A stretch of 16,086 bases of DNA, from NCBI GenBank assembly GCA_035714225.1, contig DASTMK010000596.1:1-16086 (forward strand). Direction: 5' to 3'. Positions within the stretch are counted from its first letter, which is position 1; each line of letters opens with the position of its first letter. The stretch comes from CAADGY01 sp035714225 (GTDB taxonomy: Bacteria > Acidobacteriota > Terriglobia > Bryobacterales > Bryobacteraceae). Under the pieces are notes generated by a model that worked only from the letters and a program-made list of their open reading frames with translations, did no database searches and was not told where the DNA came from. The position numbers and the translations under genes are program-made. Of the stretch, positions 1-6,710 are shown in pieces.

Positions 1-1
1 G

Positions 2-466
2 CCTGCGGGCGCAGGCAACGTCTACGCCGAGCCGGCGGCAGTGAATTTCCAGTCCAATGATCGCTATCCGCAAATGGTGTTCGCTTTCCTCGATACCAGC
101 ACCCGGGATGGATTGGGTGGCCGATTCGCGGTGCCGAAAAATTACGCCGGCAGCCCCAAGATCGTTGTAGACTGGTCCACCACAGCAACAGCGGGAAATG
201 CTGTGTGGGATTTCGACTACACGGCGGTGGGTGGCGATGCGGCAGAGAGTTATGACCCCTCGGCTGATCAGCAATCGGTGACGGTGACCGATGCCGCTTC
301 CGCCACGGCCAGGCGCCGGCAGAGCTGCGAGATGTCTCTTACCGCGAGCAATCTTGCGCCTGATGACACCGTGCAGTTTACCCTCTTCCGCGACGGGGCA
401 GGTGGTGACACCATCGCGGCCACGCTCTATCTATTCGGCTTGTACTTCGAATTCTCTGACGTCTGA
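2..466 (+). CDS. Phage virion/tail-associated protein, 3' part of gene
   Basis: The reading frame is open from the first bases of the window, so the 5' end is probably outside it; the GTG at 41 is the first possible internal start and would give 141 aa. The visible product is a soluble, Thr/Ala/Asp-rich, probably beta-rich chain without Cys clusters or membrane segments (one segment reads VVDWSTTATAGNAVWDFDY, another VQFTLFRDGAGGDT). I do not recognise a named family, but the style and the position directly before a LamG tail protein and a fibre-tail adaptor indicate a phage structural protein, perhaps a baseplate or receptor-binding component. Its TGA stop overlaps the ATG of the next gene (TGATG), which suggests translational coupling. 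Confidence 0.6.
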   Translation, partial: PAGAGNVYAEPAAVNFQSNDRYPQMVFAFLDTSTRDGLGGRFAVPKNYAGSPKIVVDWSTTATAGNAVWDFDYTAVGGDAAESYDPSADQQSVTVTDAASATARRRQSCEMSLTASNLAPDDTVQFTLFRDGAGGDTIAATLYLFGLYFEFSDV

Positions 467-2031
467 TGGCCCTCCAGTTCCAGTCGACGGCGGCCAAGGT
501 CAATCACGGCAGTGGTGCCTCCATCGATGGCGCCACAGCCTGGACGGTGTGCATGTGGGTACGGCCAGCCGCTGTATCGGGCAATGGCCAGTTCATGCAC
601 AAGCAGCAGGACGGGCTCGGCCACTCGCTGTATCGCGATGGTGCCCAGATCGGCGGCTATACCAGTTGTGCCGGCTATAGCTATGATGAGCGGATCAGTG
701 AAGACGTGCTCACGGCGGGGCAATGGAGTTTCGTTGCGTGGACGTATTCTTTCGCTGACAAGCACAGGATCTATCACGGCACATTGGGATCCGCGCCGGC
801 GGAGACGCCATACTCGATCACTGACAACTCCGGGAGCGGAGCTCCGGCTGATGATTCGGCGTACCCGCTGGAGGTGGGCAACTATCAGGACTCGTACCCG
901 TTTGGTGGATCGATCGCCGGCTTCCAGTACTTCCGCCGCGTCCTGACTCCCGCCGAAATCAGGCTGGTGTGGATGCGGCCGGCTAACGCCATGCTATTTC
1001 AGCCCGCGCTGTGGTCCGAGTATCACGGCACCGGTGCACAGGCTGACTGGTCTGGCAATGGCAATGCCGGCACGGTCAGCGGTGGAGCGACGGTAGCAAA
1101 TCATGTGCCGCTGGGCCCTCCATTCGGGTGGGATGACGCCACGACCTGGGCCGTCGTCTCAACCGGTACAACACATGCCCTCGCAGGGTATGTTGCCGGT
1201 TGGTCCAGTTCGACTGCGACGCTGAAAGCGAGACTGCATCTCGCCGGCAGAGCTGCGGGCCAATCCTCTCAGGTCGGGGTCTTTCGGGCACGAAAGGTGG
1301 CACGTGCCACGGCAGCGGGAAATTCCTCGAGCTCTGCTGTCATTCGTGCGATTCGTGGTGCGCGGGCGACAGCAGCCGGGGCATCGGTCGGGCGCGGGTT
1401 GGTTCGCCTGGTGCGCGCAGCTCGCGGTGTCGCATCCGGTGCTTCGTCGGCGGCTGCGGTATGGCGTATTCGCAGTGCGTTGCGAGGCGCCGCCTCCGGA
1501 GTATCCTGGGCCGTAGCCATCGTGCATGGCGCGGCCGGGGCCATCATCTCGCTCTTCGGCCGGACACAGGGCGCATCGTCCTCTGTGGGCACGCTGCGCG
1601 TTGCCAGGCGCACCAGAGCAACCGCCGCCGGCGCGGGGTCTGCCGATGCAATGCTCAGGATCGCCAGGAAGCTGGCCGGGAAGACGGTCGGCAGTGCTTT
1701 CGGGCAAGGGGTCTTACGCCGCATGCGGGCCGTAGGGGGCATTGCGCAAGGATCCTCGACGGCTCATGGCAAACTCGCTCTGATCCGGCGGCTGATTGGC
1801 GCGGCCGCGGGATCTGGCGAGACAGCAGGGCGCATGGCCGGCCGCCGCGTGCTTCGCGCCGTGGCAGCAGGAAAGGCGGGGCTCAGGGGTGTACTCACAC
1901 TCATCAAGGCCAATTTCCGCGTCAGTGCCGAGCGCACGATCGTTGTCCCCTACGAGGACCGGATTATCGCCTGCGAGGCCGAGCAGCGTCTGATGACGCC
2001 ACCGGCCGAGAACCGGATCATTCAGGTTTGA
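466..2031 (+). CDS. Phage tail protein with LamG-like domain and 20-residue repeats
   Basis: 521 aa. Residues about 1-165 look like a concanavalin A/LamG fold (early WTVCMWVRP; QWSFVAWTYS in the middle; then GGSIAGFQYFRRVLTPAEI), a fold used by phage tail proteins to contact surface glycans. Residues 239-482 are twelve tandem units of 20 residues, one with a 4-residue insert (359-382), with consensus near L-x-G-x-A-A-G-x-S-S-x-x-x-x-L-R-x-x-R-x. Residues 483-521 carry a degenerate AERT/EDRI/AEQR/AENR motif series. Similar Ala/Gly repeat stretches and 'AExR' tails occur in phage tail and fibre proteins, from memory. The start ATG overlaps the upstream stop. It is very rich in Ala, Gly and Arg. 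Most likely an adhesion or fibre-like virion component; the exact role is inferred. Confidence 0.75.
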   Translation: MALQFQSTAAKVNHGSGASIDGATAWTVCMWVRPAAVSGNGQFMHKQQDGLGHSLYRDGAQIGGYTSCAGYSYDERISEDVLTAGQWSFVAWTYSFADKHRIYHGTLGSAPAETPYSITDNSGSGAPADDSAYPLEVGNYQDSYPFGGSIAGFQYFRRVLTPAEIRLVWMRPANAMLFQPALWSEYHGTGAQADWSGNGNAGTVSGGATVANHVPLGPPFGWDDATTWAVVSTGTTHALAGYVAGWSSSTATLKARLHLAGRAAGQSSQVGVFRARKVARATAAGNSSSSAVIRAIRGARATAAGASVGRGLVRLVRAARGVASGASSAAAVWRIRSALRGAASGVSWAVAIVHGAAGAIISLFGRTQGASSSVGTLRVARRTRATAAGAGSADAMLRIARKLAGKTVGSAFGQGVLRRMRAVGGIAQGSSTAHGKLALIRRLIGAAAGSGETAGRMAGRRVLRAVAAGKAGLRGVLTLIKANFRVSAERTIVVPYEDRIIACEAEQRLMTPPAENRIIQV

Positions 2032-2035
2032 GGAA

Positions 2036-2308
2036 ATGAAAACGTTCATCAAGCACGCCAATGCCGTCAAGGACTACGGCTTCGACGTCACTAAATGGCT
2101 GGCTGGAGACACGATTGAAAGCCGCACCTGGTCGGTGCCGGCAGGCCTGACGAAAGGGCAGGAGATCGCGGACGGCCCCGTGTCCGTCGTCTTTCTGGGC
2201 GGCGGCGAAGTGGACAAGACCGATCTGTCGACTTACCTTGTGTCGCTGACTATCACCACTGCTGGCGGGCGCACCGAAGTGTTCCCGTTCCGGCTACGGA
2301 TCATATGA
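2036..2308 (+). CDS. Phage fibre-tail adaptor-like protein
   Basis: 90 aa, small soluble beta-rich protein. It begins MKTFIKHANAVKDYGFDVTKWL and continues DTIESRTWSVPAG, then FLGGGE and SLTITTAGGRT. The pattern 'DYGFD-x-x-x-WL-x-GDTI-x-x-x-x-W-x-x-P-x-GL ... I-T-T-x-x-G-R-T' is familiar from short phage proteins annotated as fibre-tail adaptors, which join tail or fibre to the virion. GAGGAA overlapping the upstream stop gives a good ribosome binding site 4-5 nt before the ATG. The gene lies 4 nt after the LamG protein and overlaps the next start by 4 nt (ATGA), so it is in the same late operon. Family assignment is from pattern memory. Confidence 0.7.
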   Translation: MKTFIKHANAVKDYGFDVTKWLAGDTIESRTWSVPAGLTKGQEIADGPVSVVFLGGGEVDKTDLSTYLVSLTITTAGGRTEVFPFRLRII

Positions 2309-2526
2309 CCGACAACCTGAGAACGATCGACCGGCTGCTGTACTGGCTGGGCGTATACGTCGTGATGCTGTTCGTGCTGGCGTGGGCCGCCGGCAAACCG
2401 GGCGAGGCAATTCCTGTACTGACGAATCTGATTTCGGGTTTCGCCGGAGCAGCATTCGCGATCATGCGTCTCGGCAAAGAACAGCGGTTCGAGCGGTTCA
2501 GCAAGGTCGACAAAGACCAGAAATAA
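2305..2526 (+). CDS. Small two-helix membrane protein, holin candidate
   Basis: 73 aa. Two hydrophobic segments are visible, residues about 12-30 (YWLGVYVVMLFVLAWAAG) and about 37-54 (IPVLTNLISGFAGAAFAIM), joined by a short GKPGE turn and followed by a charged C-terminus (KEQRFERFSKVDKDQK). Size, topology and position at the end of a tail operon fit a class II holin, which would form lesions in the inner membrane for lysis. No endolysin follows, so the role is an inference; it may simply be a small phage membrane protein. The ATG overlaps the stop of the adaptor gene by 4 nt. Confidence 0.6.
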   Translation: MTDNLRTIDRLLYWLGVYVVMLFVLAWAAGKPGEAIPVLTNLISGFAGAAFAIMRLGKEQRFERFSKVDKDQK

Positions 2527-2658
2527 CCCTGGATCCGGCTCCAGCCGCGTTGCTTTCCACCGGGGATATTCCGCACTTGCGGCAATTGGTCAATACAGCG
2601 AGTTGTCACGTCGTCATCTTGGCTGTAAGTCATTGATTTCCCGTTCGACAGGCAGGCT

Positions 2659-2690
2659 GAATTGGTCAGAATGGCTAAACTGACCAATTC
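2659..2690. repeat. Perfect 11-bp inverted repeat before the recombinase gene
   Basis: The arms GAATTGGTCAG (2659-2669) and CTGACCAATTC (2680-2690) are exact inverse copies around a 10-nt AT-rich loop. The repeat ends 20 nt before the recombinase ATG. There is no T-run behind it, so an intrinsic terminator is unlikely. An operator for the recombinase gene or a recombinase binding/crossover site is more plausible. The rest of 2527-2710 holds no gene I can support. Confidence 0.5.
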
Positions 2691-2710
2691 GCTACCGCCG
2701 CATTTTCCCA

Positions 2711-3376
2711 ATGTCCATAGATCTCTCTTCCCTCGGCCCCGCCGATCTCGAGGCGCTTCACGGGGTGTTGGCAAAACTGAAAGGCGGCGCCGATAATTCG
2801 GACGTGAAGAAGCGTCGCAAGCGCCCCAAGAAGCAAGCCATACAGTACCTGGAGGAAGACGAAATCGAACGGCTCTTCCGGGCCGTGAAGGACCCGCGCG
2901 ACAAGGCCATCCTGCGGGTGGCCTACCACCGCGGACTACGGGCCAGCGAGATCGGCCGCCTCGATCTGTCCGACTACCGTGTGAAGGACGACCGGCTCCA
3001 GGTGAACCGGCTGAAGGGCTCCGCCTCGGGCGAATACCACCTCTGTGCGAACGAGGTGCGTGCGCTCAAGGCCTGGCTCAAGATCCGGGGCCCGGCGCCA
3101 GGTCCCCTATTCCCCGCGCGTACGGGCAAAGGCATCAGCCGGCAAATGCTCGACGTGCTGATCCGGCGATACGGCGCCGCGGCCGGGCTGCCGTGCGAGA
3201 AGTGTCATATGCACGCCCTCAAGCACTCCTGTGGTACCCACCTCCTGAACCGTGGCGAGTCGATCGAGGATGTGCAGGATCACCTCGGACATCGCAACAT
3301 CCAGAACACGCTGGTGTACGCCAAGCTCACGAATCGCCGGCGCGAGCAGCGGGATAAGCGCCTGCGGGACTGGTAA
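2711..3376 (+). CDS. Short tyrosine recombinase / phage integrase
   Basis: 221 aa, catalytic domain almost alone: residues 1-45 are polar and basic, with no room for the usual N-terminal core-binding domain. Family landmarks are R77 in GLRASEIGRL, K102 in RLKGS, H168 with K171 in MHALKHSCGTHLL, H194 in DHLGHRNIQNT and Y203 in LVYAKLTN. The second catalytic arginine (H-x-L-R) is replaced by lysine, K171, a variant I believe occurs in some phage-type recombinases. The reaction would be site-specific strand exchange, most simply prophage integration/excision; inversion of a nearby segment is an alternative. No good Shine-Dalgarno lies before the ATG. The 3' end overlaps the convergent xre gene by 50 nt. 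Confidence 0.85.
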   Translation: MSIDLSSLGPADLEALHGVLAKLKGGADNSDVKKRRKRPKKQAIQYLEEDEIERLFRAVKDPRDKAILRVAYHRGLRASEIGRLDLSDYRVKDDRLQVNRLKGSASGEYHLCANEVRALKAWLKIRGPAPGPLFPARTGKGISRQMLDVLIRRYGAAAGLPCEKCHMHALKHSCGTHLLNRGESIEDVQDHLGHRNIQNTLVYAKLTNRRREQRDKRLRDW

Positions 3377-3590
3377 CACCCAAGGCCTTCATCACGGACT
3401 CGGGCTCCCGGTCAATGACCGTGAGATAAGCCCGCACCGCGCTGTCCGGCTTCGCACGGCCCTGCTCCCACTCCTGGAGCGTGCGGAGGCTAAACCCGAA
3501 CCGCTCCGCGAATTCGGCCTGGGACAGACCCGTCCTGGCGCGGACCTCCCGCACATCTCTCTCCCGTTTCGGTCCTCTGCCCTTTGTCAT
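3327..3590 (-). CDS. XRE-family HTH protein, third gene of the hicAB operon
   Basis: 87 aa. Residues about 14-62 form a Cro/C1-type helix-turn-helix (RARTGLSQAEFAERFGFSLRTLQEWEQG), similar to NadS/HigA-type regulators that recognise an operator and often act as antitoxin or repressor. Its ATG overlaps the hicB stop by 4 nt, so it is co-translated with hicB. It could be an extra autoregulator of the operon or the left-over antitoxin of another toxin-antitoxin pair. The last 17 residues or so (GVTSPAGAYPAARAGDS) are encoded antisense to the end of the recombinase gene and lie outside the normal domain, so the 3' end has probably been changed by a junction. Confidence 0.8.
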   Translation of the reverse strand: MTKGRGPKRERDVREVRARTGLSQAEFAERFGFSLRTLQEWEQGRAKPDSAVRAYLTVIDREPESVMKALGVTSPAGAYPAARAGDS

Positions 3591-3928
3591 GCCGCATCCA
3601 GCCCTTCCGCGATCAGCTTAGCCGCGAGCGCGCTCGAATCCGTGTGTTCCTCCCTGGCGCGCTCGTCCAGGCGGGTGCGCAATTTGGCCGGTACGGGCAT
3701 CACGGAGCGTTCCCCCGGCAGCGGAATTGGATCGCCGAATTCCTGCTTCGTCAGCAACACTGACCGGAGTGCGTCCTTCCCGTTCCGAATTGCCTCTTCG
3801 GGACTTGCGCCATCGGAAATGCAGCCCGGGATGTCCGGGTACTCAATCAGGTAGCCGCTGCCTTCGTCCGCCGTCATCGGGCGGACGATGAATGGATACT
3901 CATCAATTCTGGATTCTAGACCGCTCAT
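3587..3928 (-). CDS. hicB: HicB-family antitoxin
   Basis: 113 aa. The N-terminal half shows the HicB fold signature (GYLIEYPDIPGCISDGASPEEAIRNGKDAL split around residues 26-54), a degraded RNase-H-like domain that masks the HicA active site. The C-terminus (residues about 78-110, PVPAKLRTRLDERAREE then SALAAKLIAEGL) resembles a ribbon-helix-helix DNA-binding segment, so this antitoxin probably also represses the operon. Start ATG overlaps the hicA stop by 4 nt and its stop overlaps the xre start by 4 nt. The gene order toxin-antitoxin is typical for HicAB. Confidence 0.88.
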   Translation of the reverse strand: MSGLESRIDEYPFIVRPMTADEGSGYLIEYPDIPGCISDGASPEEAIRNGKDALRSVLLTKQEFGDPIPLPGERSVMPVPAKLRTRLDERAREEHTDSSALAAKLIAEGLDAA

Positions 3929-4164
3929 TCTGCTTTCTCCATGCTGTCGACCAACTTCAGGAACAGCCGTACGTACACAGGCTGGATAGGCCGCGCCGCC
4001 GGAACCGGGAGGACCTCGCCGTTGGGAGCCCGGAACGTGACGTGACTGGTTCCCTTCTGCCGATATGCGATGCCGAGGTGATCGGCAATGGCTTTCAGGT
4101 CCTCGATCCTCCAGTCCCTCGGATTGTTCCGCATCTTCTGGAGGGTTTTCATCGCGCTCGGCAT
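3925..4164 (-). CDS. hicA: HicA-family mRNA interferase toxin
   Basis: 79 aa. The segment RQKGTSHVTFRAPNG carries the HicA hallmark G-x-S-H with the catalytic histidine at residue 41, followed by VLPVPAARPIQPVYVRLFLKLVD, where most HicA proteins have the 'P-x-H' strand and last helix. HicA is a dsRNA-binding-fold ribonuclease that cleaves mRNA and is neutralised by HicB. Two starts are possible: ATG at 4164 or the internal ATG five codons in (4152), which fits the family N-terminus (MKTLQKMRNNPRDW) a little better. First gene of a three-gene leftward operon. Confidence 0.85.
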   Translation of the reverse strand: MPSAMKTLQKMRNNPRDWRIEDLKAIADHLGIAYRQKGTSHVTFRAPNGEVLPVPAARPIQPVYVRLFLKLVDSMEKAE

Positions 4165-4170
4165 GATTTA

Positions 4171-4199
4171 ACTATACGTGATTCACGTAGTATTGTCAA
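4171..4199 (-). promoter_or_regulatory. hicAB-xre promoter
   Basis: Read on the minus strand: TTGACA (4199-4194), exactly 17 nt, then TATAGT (4176-4171). This is a near-consensus sigma70-type promoter. The expected start of transcription is 6-7 nt past the -10 box, essentially at the A of the hicA ATG at 4164, so the mRNA would be leaderless or begin just before the second ATG. Confidence 0.8.
4175..4189. promoter_or_regulatory. Palindromic operator inside the hicA promoter
   Basis: TACGTGA-T-TCACGTA, 7-bp perfect arms around one base. It fills the 3' part of the promoter spacer and two bases of the -10 box. A repressor bound here would block RNA polymerase. The natural candidates are the HicB C-terminus or the XRE protein of the same operon (inference). 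Confidence 0.7.
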
Positions 4200-4279
4200 T
4201 GGTTATCCAAGGGCAAACAGGTCGGAGTTGTACTAGAACCTTCCGTTGCCGCAGTTAAAGGCCTGCGGCCGATCCGTCG

Positions 4280-5941
4280 ATGGCTTATTGGATGTCAAGG
4301 GAACCGCTGGCGGCAACCTGGAAGAACAAGCTCTTCTTCGGTGACAACCTCGTCATCCTTCACGAGCAGATCCCGGATGAATCCGTCGACCTGGTCTACC
4401 TGGACCCGCCGTTCAATTCCAACGCCACCTATAACGTGCTGTTTGCCGAACGCAGCGGCGCCAAGTCGAGCGCGCAGATCCGCGCGTTCGACGATACCTG
4501 GCAGTGGTCGATGGAGTCCGAGTTGGCCTATCACGAGACGGTAACTCGAGGCGGCAAGCTGGCGGACCTGTTGCAGGCATTGCGCGCGTTCCTTGGCCAG
4601 AGCGACATGATGGCGTACCTGGTCATGATGGCCCCACGGCTGGCAGAGTTGCACCGGGTGCTGAAACGGACAGGCAGCCTGTATCTGCACTGCGATCCGA
4701 CGGCGAGCCATTACCTGAAGCTGCTGATGGATGCGGTCTTCGGGCCGGAGAACTTCCGGAACGAGATTGTGTGGAAGCGAACCAGCTCTCACGGGAACGT
4801 TTCGGCTAATTATGGCGACGTGATCGACACGCTCCTCTATTACAGCCGTGAACCGAAGCCCATCTGGAATCAGCTTTACGTCCCATACTCGGAAGACCAC
4901 ATTCGAAATAAGTTCACCTACCGAGACGAACACGGAAGGGCCTTCACCACGAGTGATCTGCGAAACCCGAGTCTCCGGCCAAATCTGATTTACGAATACA
5001 AGGGCTACAAACCTCACCCGAATGGTTGGTCTATAAGCAGGCAAAAGATGGAGCAATACGATCGCGAAGGAAGGCTGTGGTTTCCCTCCGATCCAGATGG
5101 CCGTATCCGTCTGAAGCGCTACCTTGATGAACAGCCAGGGCAGAAAGTGCAGAATCTGTGGGACGACGTCAAGCCCATCAACTCTCAGGCACAGGAGCGG
5201 CTCGGCTACCCGACGCAAAAGCCGGAAGCTCTGCTCGAACGCATCCTCCGCGCCAGCTCCAGGGAGGGCGATGTCTTCCTGGATCCGTTTTGCGGTTGCG
5301 GAACCGCAGTGCATGTGGCCGAAAAGCTCAGGCGCCGGTGGATCGGAATCGACATCACGCACCTGGCCATCACCCTGATCCGGCATCGCCTGCACAATGC
5401 CTTCGGCAGGGACCTGGAGCCGTATGAAGTGATCGGAGATCCAAAGGACGTCGAGAGTGCGCGCACTCTGGCCGTGCTCGACCGCTATCAGTTCGAATGG
5501 TGGGCGCTGGGCCTGGTGGACGGCAGGCCAGCGCACGACAAGAAAAAGGGGGCCGACCAAGGCATTGACGGACTGATCTATTTCTTCGACGACGGGACCA
5601 ACGTCGCGAAGAAAGCCGTGGTCCAGGTGAAGAGCGGGCACGTGACGAGGAACCAGATCGGGGACCTCAATCACGCGAGGCAAAGGGAGAAGGCGGAAGT
5701 CGGCGTGTTTATTACGCTTGAGGACGCCACCGAGCCCATGCGGAGAGAGGCCTGCTCGGCCGGCTTCTATCAGCCGGACTACTTTCCCGGCCTGAAGGTG
5801 CCGCGGATCCAGATTCTGACGATCGCGGAACTGCTGGCGGGCAAGAAGGTCGAGTTGCCCATGGCGGCCGTGCCGGCGACGTTCAGGAAAGCGGCCCGGG
5901 CGCACAAGAACGCGGAGCCGCAACAAACCAGCATTTTTTGA
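4280..5941 (+). CDS. DNA methyltransferase fused to Mrr-like restriction nuclease domain
   Basis: 553 aa. The first 400 residues are an amino (N6-adenine or N4-cytosine) DNA methyltransferase with beta-type motif order: catalytic DPPF at 42-45, then PTQKP at 311-315 and the AdoMet-binding DPFCGCGT at 335-342. Residues about 160-300 between them probably recognise the target. Residues about 405-525 form a PD-(D/E)xK nuclease of the Mrr type: GADQGIDG with D430 and VVQVKSG with Q449 and K451. Modification and cutting would thus be in one chain, a compact type II-like restriction-modification enzyme, or a methyltransferase with a degenerate nuclease. Start ATG 4280 or the ATG four codons later (4292); neither has a clear ribosome site. 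No separate specificity or helicase gene is near. Confidence 0.88.
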   Translation: MAYWMSREPLAATWKNKLFFGDNLVILHEQIPDESVDLVYLDPPFNSNATYNVLFAERSGAKSSAQIRAFDDTWQWSMESELAYHETVTRGGKLADLLQALRAFLGQSDMMAYLVMMAPRLAELHRVLKRTGSLYLHCDPTASHYLKLLMDAVFGPENFRNEIVWKRTSSHGNVSANYGDVIDTLLYYSREPKPIWNQLYVPYSEDHIRNKFTYRDEHGRAFTTSDLRNPSLRPNLIYEYKGYKPHPNGWSISRQKMEQYDREGRLWFPSDPDGRIRLKRYLDEQPGQKVQNLWDDVKPINSQAQERLGYPTQKPEALLERILRASSREGDVFLDPFCGCGTAVHVAEKLRRRWIGIDITHLAITLIRHRLHNAFGRDLEPYEVIGDPKDVESARTLAVLDRYQFEWWALGLVDGRPAHDKKKGADQGIDGLIYFFDDGTNVAKKAVVQVKSGHVTRNQIGDLNHARQREKAEVGVFITLEDATEPMRREACSAGFYQPDYFPGLKVPRIQILTIAELLAGKKVELPMAAVPATFRKAARAHKNAEPQQTSIF

Positions 5942-5974
5942 AGCGGTATTCCTCGGGCCGCCGCCGTCGGCTTG

Positions 5975-6172
5975 CTAGGCGGCATCTTCGACACCGACGA
6001 CAATCCGCTTGCCGAGGACCTCAAGTGCGGCCTGCAACTTTTCGGTTTTGGTCTCGTGCTCAGGGTCCAGCATGCGCCGCACAACCGTTTCGCGCACGCC
6101 CAGGCGCCGGGCCAACTCCGAATTGTTTATGCCCTTCTCCCGCACTGCAAGATAGAGGCCTAACTTGCCGGC
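5975..6172 (-). pseudogene. hicB: hicB C-terminal remnant
   Basis: A minus-strand frame ending at TAG (5977-5975) encodes 65 residues from AGKLGLYLAVREKG through ELARRLGVRETVVRRMLDP to VEDAA. This is the helix-turn-helix C-terminal half seen in the HicB subgroup with an XRE-like domain. The frame is open further upstream but has no ATG in front of the homologous part, and the N-terminal pseudo-RNase domain is absent. It is therefore a 5'-truncated relic of a second hicAB module, unrelated in type to the hicB at 3587-3928. It fills most of the 256-nt gap between the methyltransferase and the HigA gene. Confidence 0.6.
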
Positions 6173-6197
6173 GATCCAGAGGGGAAAGGTGGAAGAA

Positions 6198-6605
6198 ATG
6201 GCTGCTGTAGCCGCTTTCGACAGTTCGGCTTATCGTAAGCTGCTGGCCCGTACGCTTCCGAAGGCCATCAAAACTCTGGAAGAGAACGAGCGCATGACCG
6301 CGGAACTGGAACGGCTCGACAATCTGGACCGTCCGCTGACGGCCGAGGAGAAGACGTTCGCTGAGCTTGTGACCGTCCTGATCCAGCAGTTCGAGACTTC
6401 GCGCTATCCCCTGGGCCACGCCGAGCCGGTGGAAGCGCTGCGGGTCATGATGGAACAGCATAATCTGCGCCAGCGCGACCTGGTGCCGGTATTCGGATCG
6501 AGCAGCGTCGTCTCGGACGTGCTGAACGGCAAGCGCGGCATCAGCAAGTCGCACGCGAAAAAGCTGGCCGAGTTCTTTCACGTTCCTGCCGACCTGTTCA
6601 TCTGA
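6198..6605 (+). CDS. higA: HigA-type antitoxin / HTH regulator, no toxin visible
   Basis: 135 aa. The N-terminal half is helical and charged (LERLDNLDRPLTAEEKTF); residues about 78-130 are a C-terminal XRE-type helix-turn-helix (EALRVMMEQHNLRQRDLVPVFG, then VSDVLNGKRGISKSHAKKLAEFF) ending in PADLFI, the layout of COG5499-type HigA antitoxins. These neutralise a HigB ribonuclease encoded directly upstream and repress the operon. Here only the opposite-strand hicB relic lies upstream, so the antitoxin looks solitary. The start at 6198 is chosen because AGGTGG lies 5-6 nt before it; an earlier start at 6165 would add 11 unlike residues. Confidence 0.8.
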   Translation: MAAVAAFDSSAYRKLLARTLPKAIKTLEENERMTAELERLDNLDRPLTAEEKTFAELVTVLIQQFETSRYPLGHAEPVEALRVMMEQHNLRQRDLVPVFGSSSVVSDVLNGKRGISKSHAKKLAEFFHVPADLFI

Positions 6606-6628
6606 GCGCCTTAGTACTTGCCTCCATT

Positions 6629-6650
6629 GACGCGCGGATACGCGTCTTTT
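6629..6650 (+). terminator. Probable intrinsic terminator after the HigA-type gene
   Basis: GACGCG, six-base loop CGGATA, CGCGTC, then TTTT. The stem has six perfect, mostly GC pairs and the T-run is short. It lies 24 nt after the stop at 6605 and so separates the antitoxin gene from the next plus-strand gene. Confidence 0.5.
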
Positions 6651-6710
6651 AGGCTTGAGTTTGTCCGCAGTTTTGCGGCGCGGCGGCGCCGCGGTCTTGC
6701 GGCGAACCCT

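Noticed and set aside
1200..2039. Second plus-strand frame over the repeat region of the tail protein
   Set aside because: Arg/Cys-rich shadow of the Ala/Gly-rich repeats; no start signal, and it overlaps a well-supported gene.
4295..5926. 543-residue open frame antisense to the methyltransferase gene
   Set aside because: It mirrors the methyltransferase almost end to end, has no recognisable domain, and is the expected result of GC-rich codon use; the plus-strand frame has all enzyme motifs.
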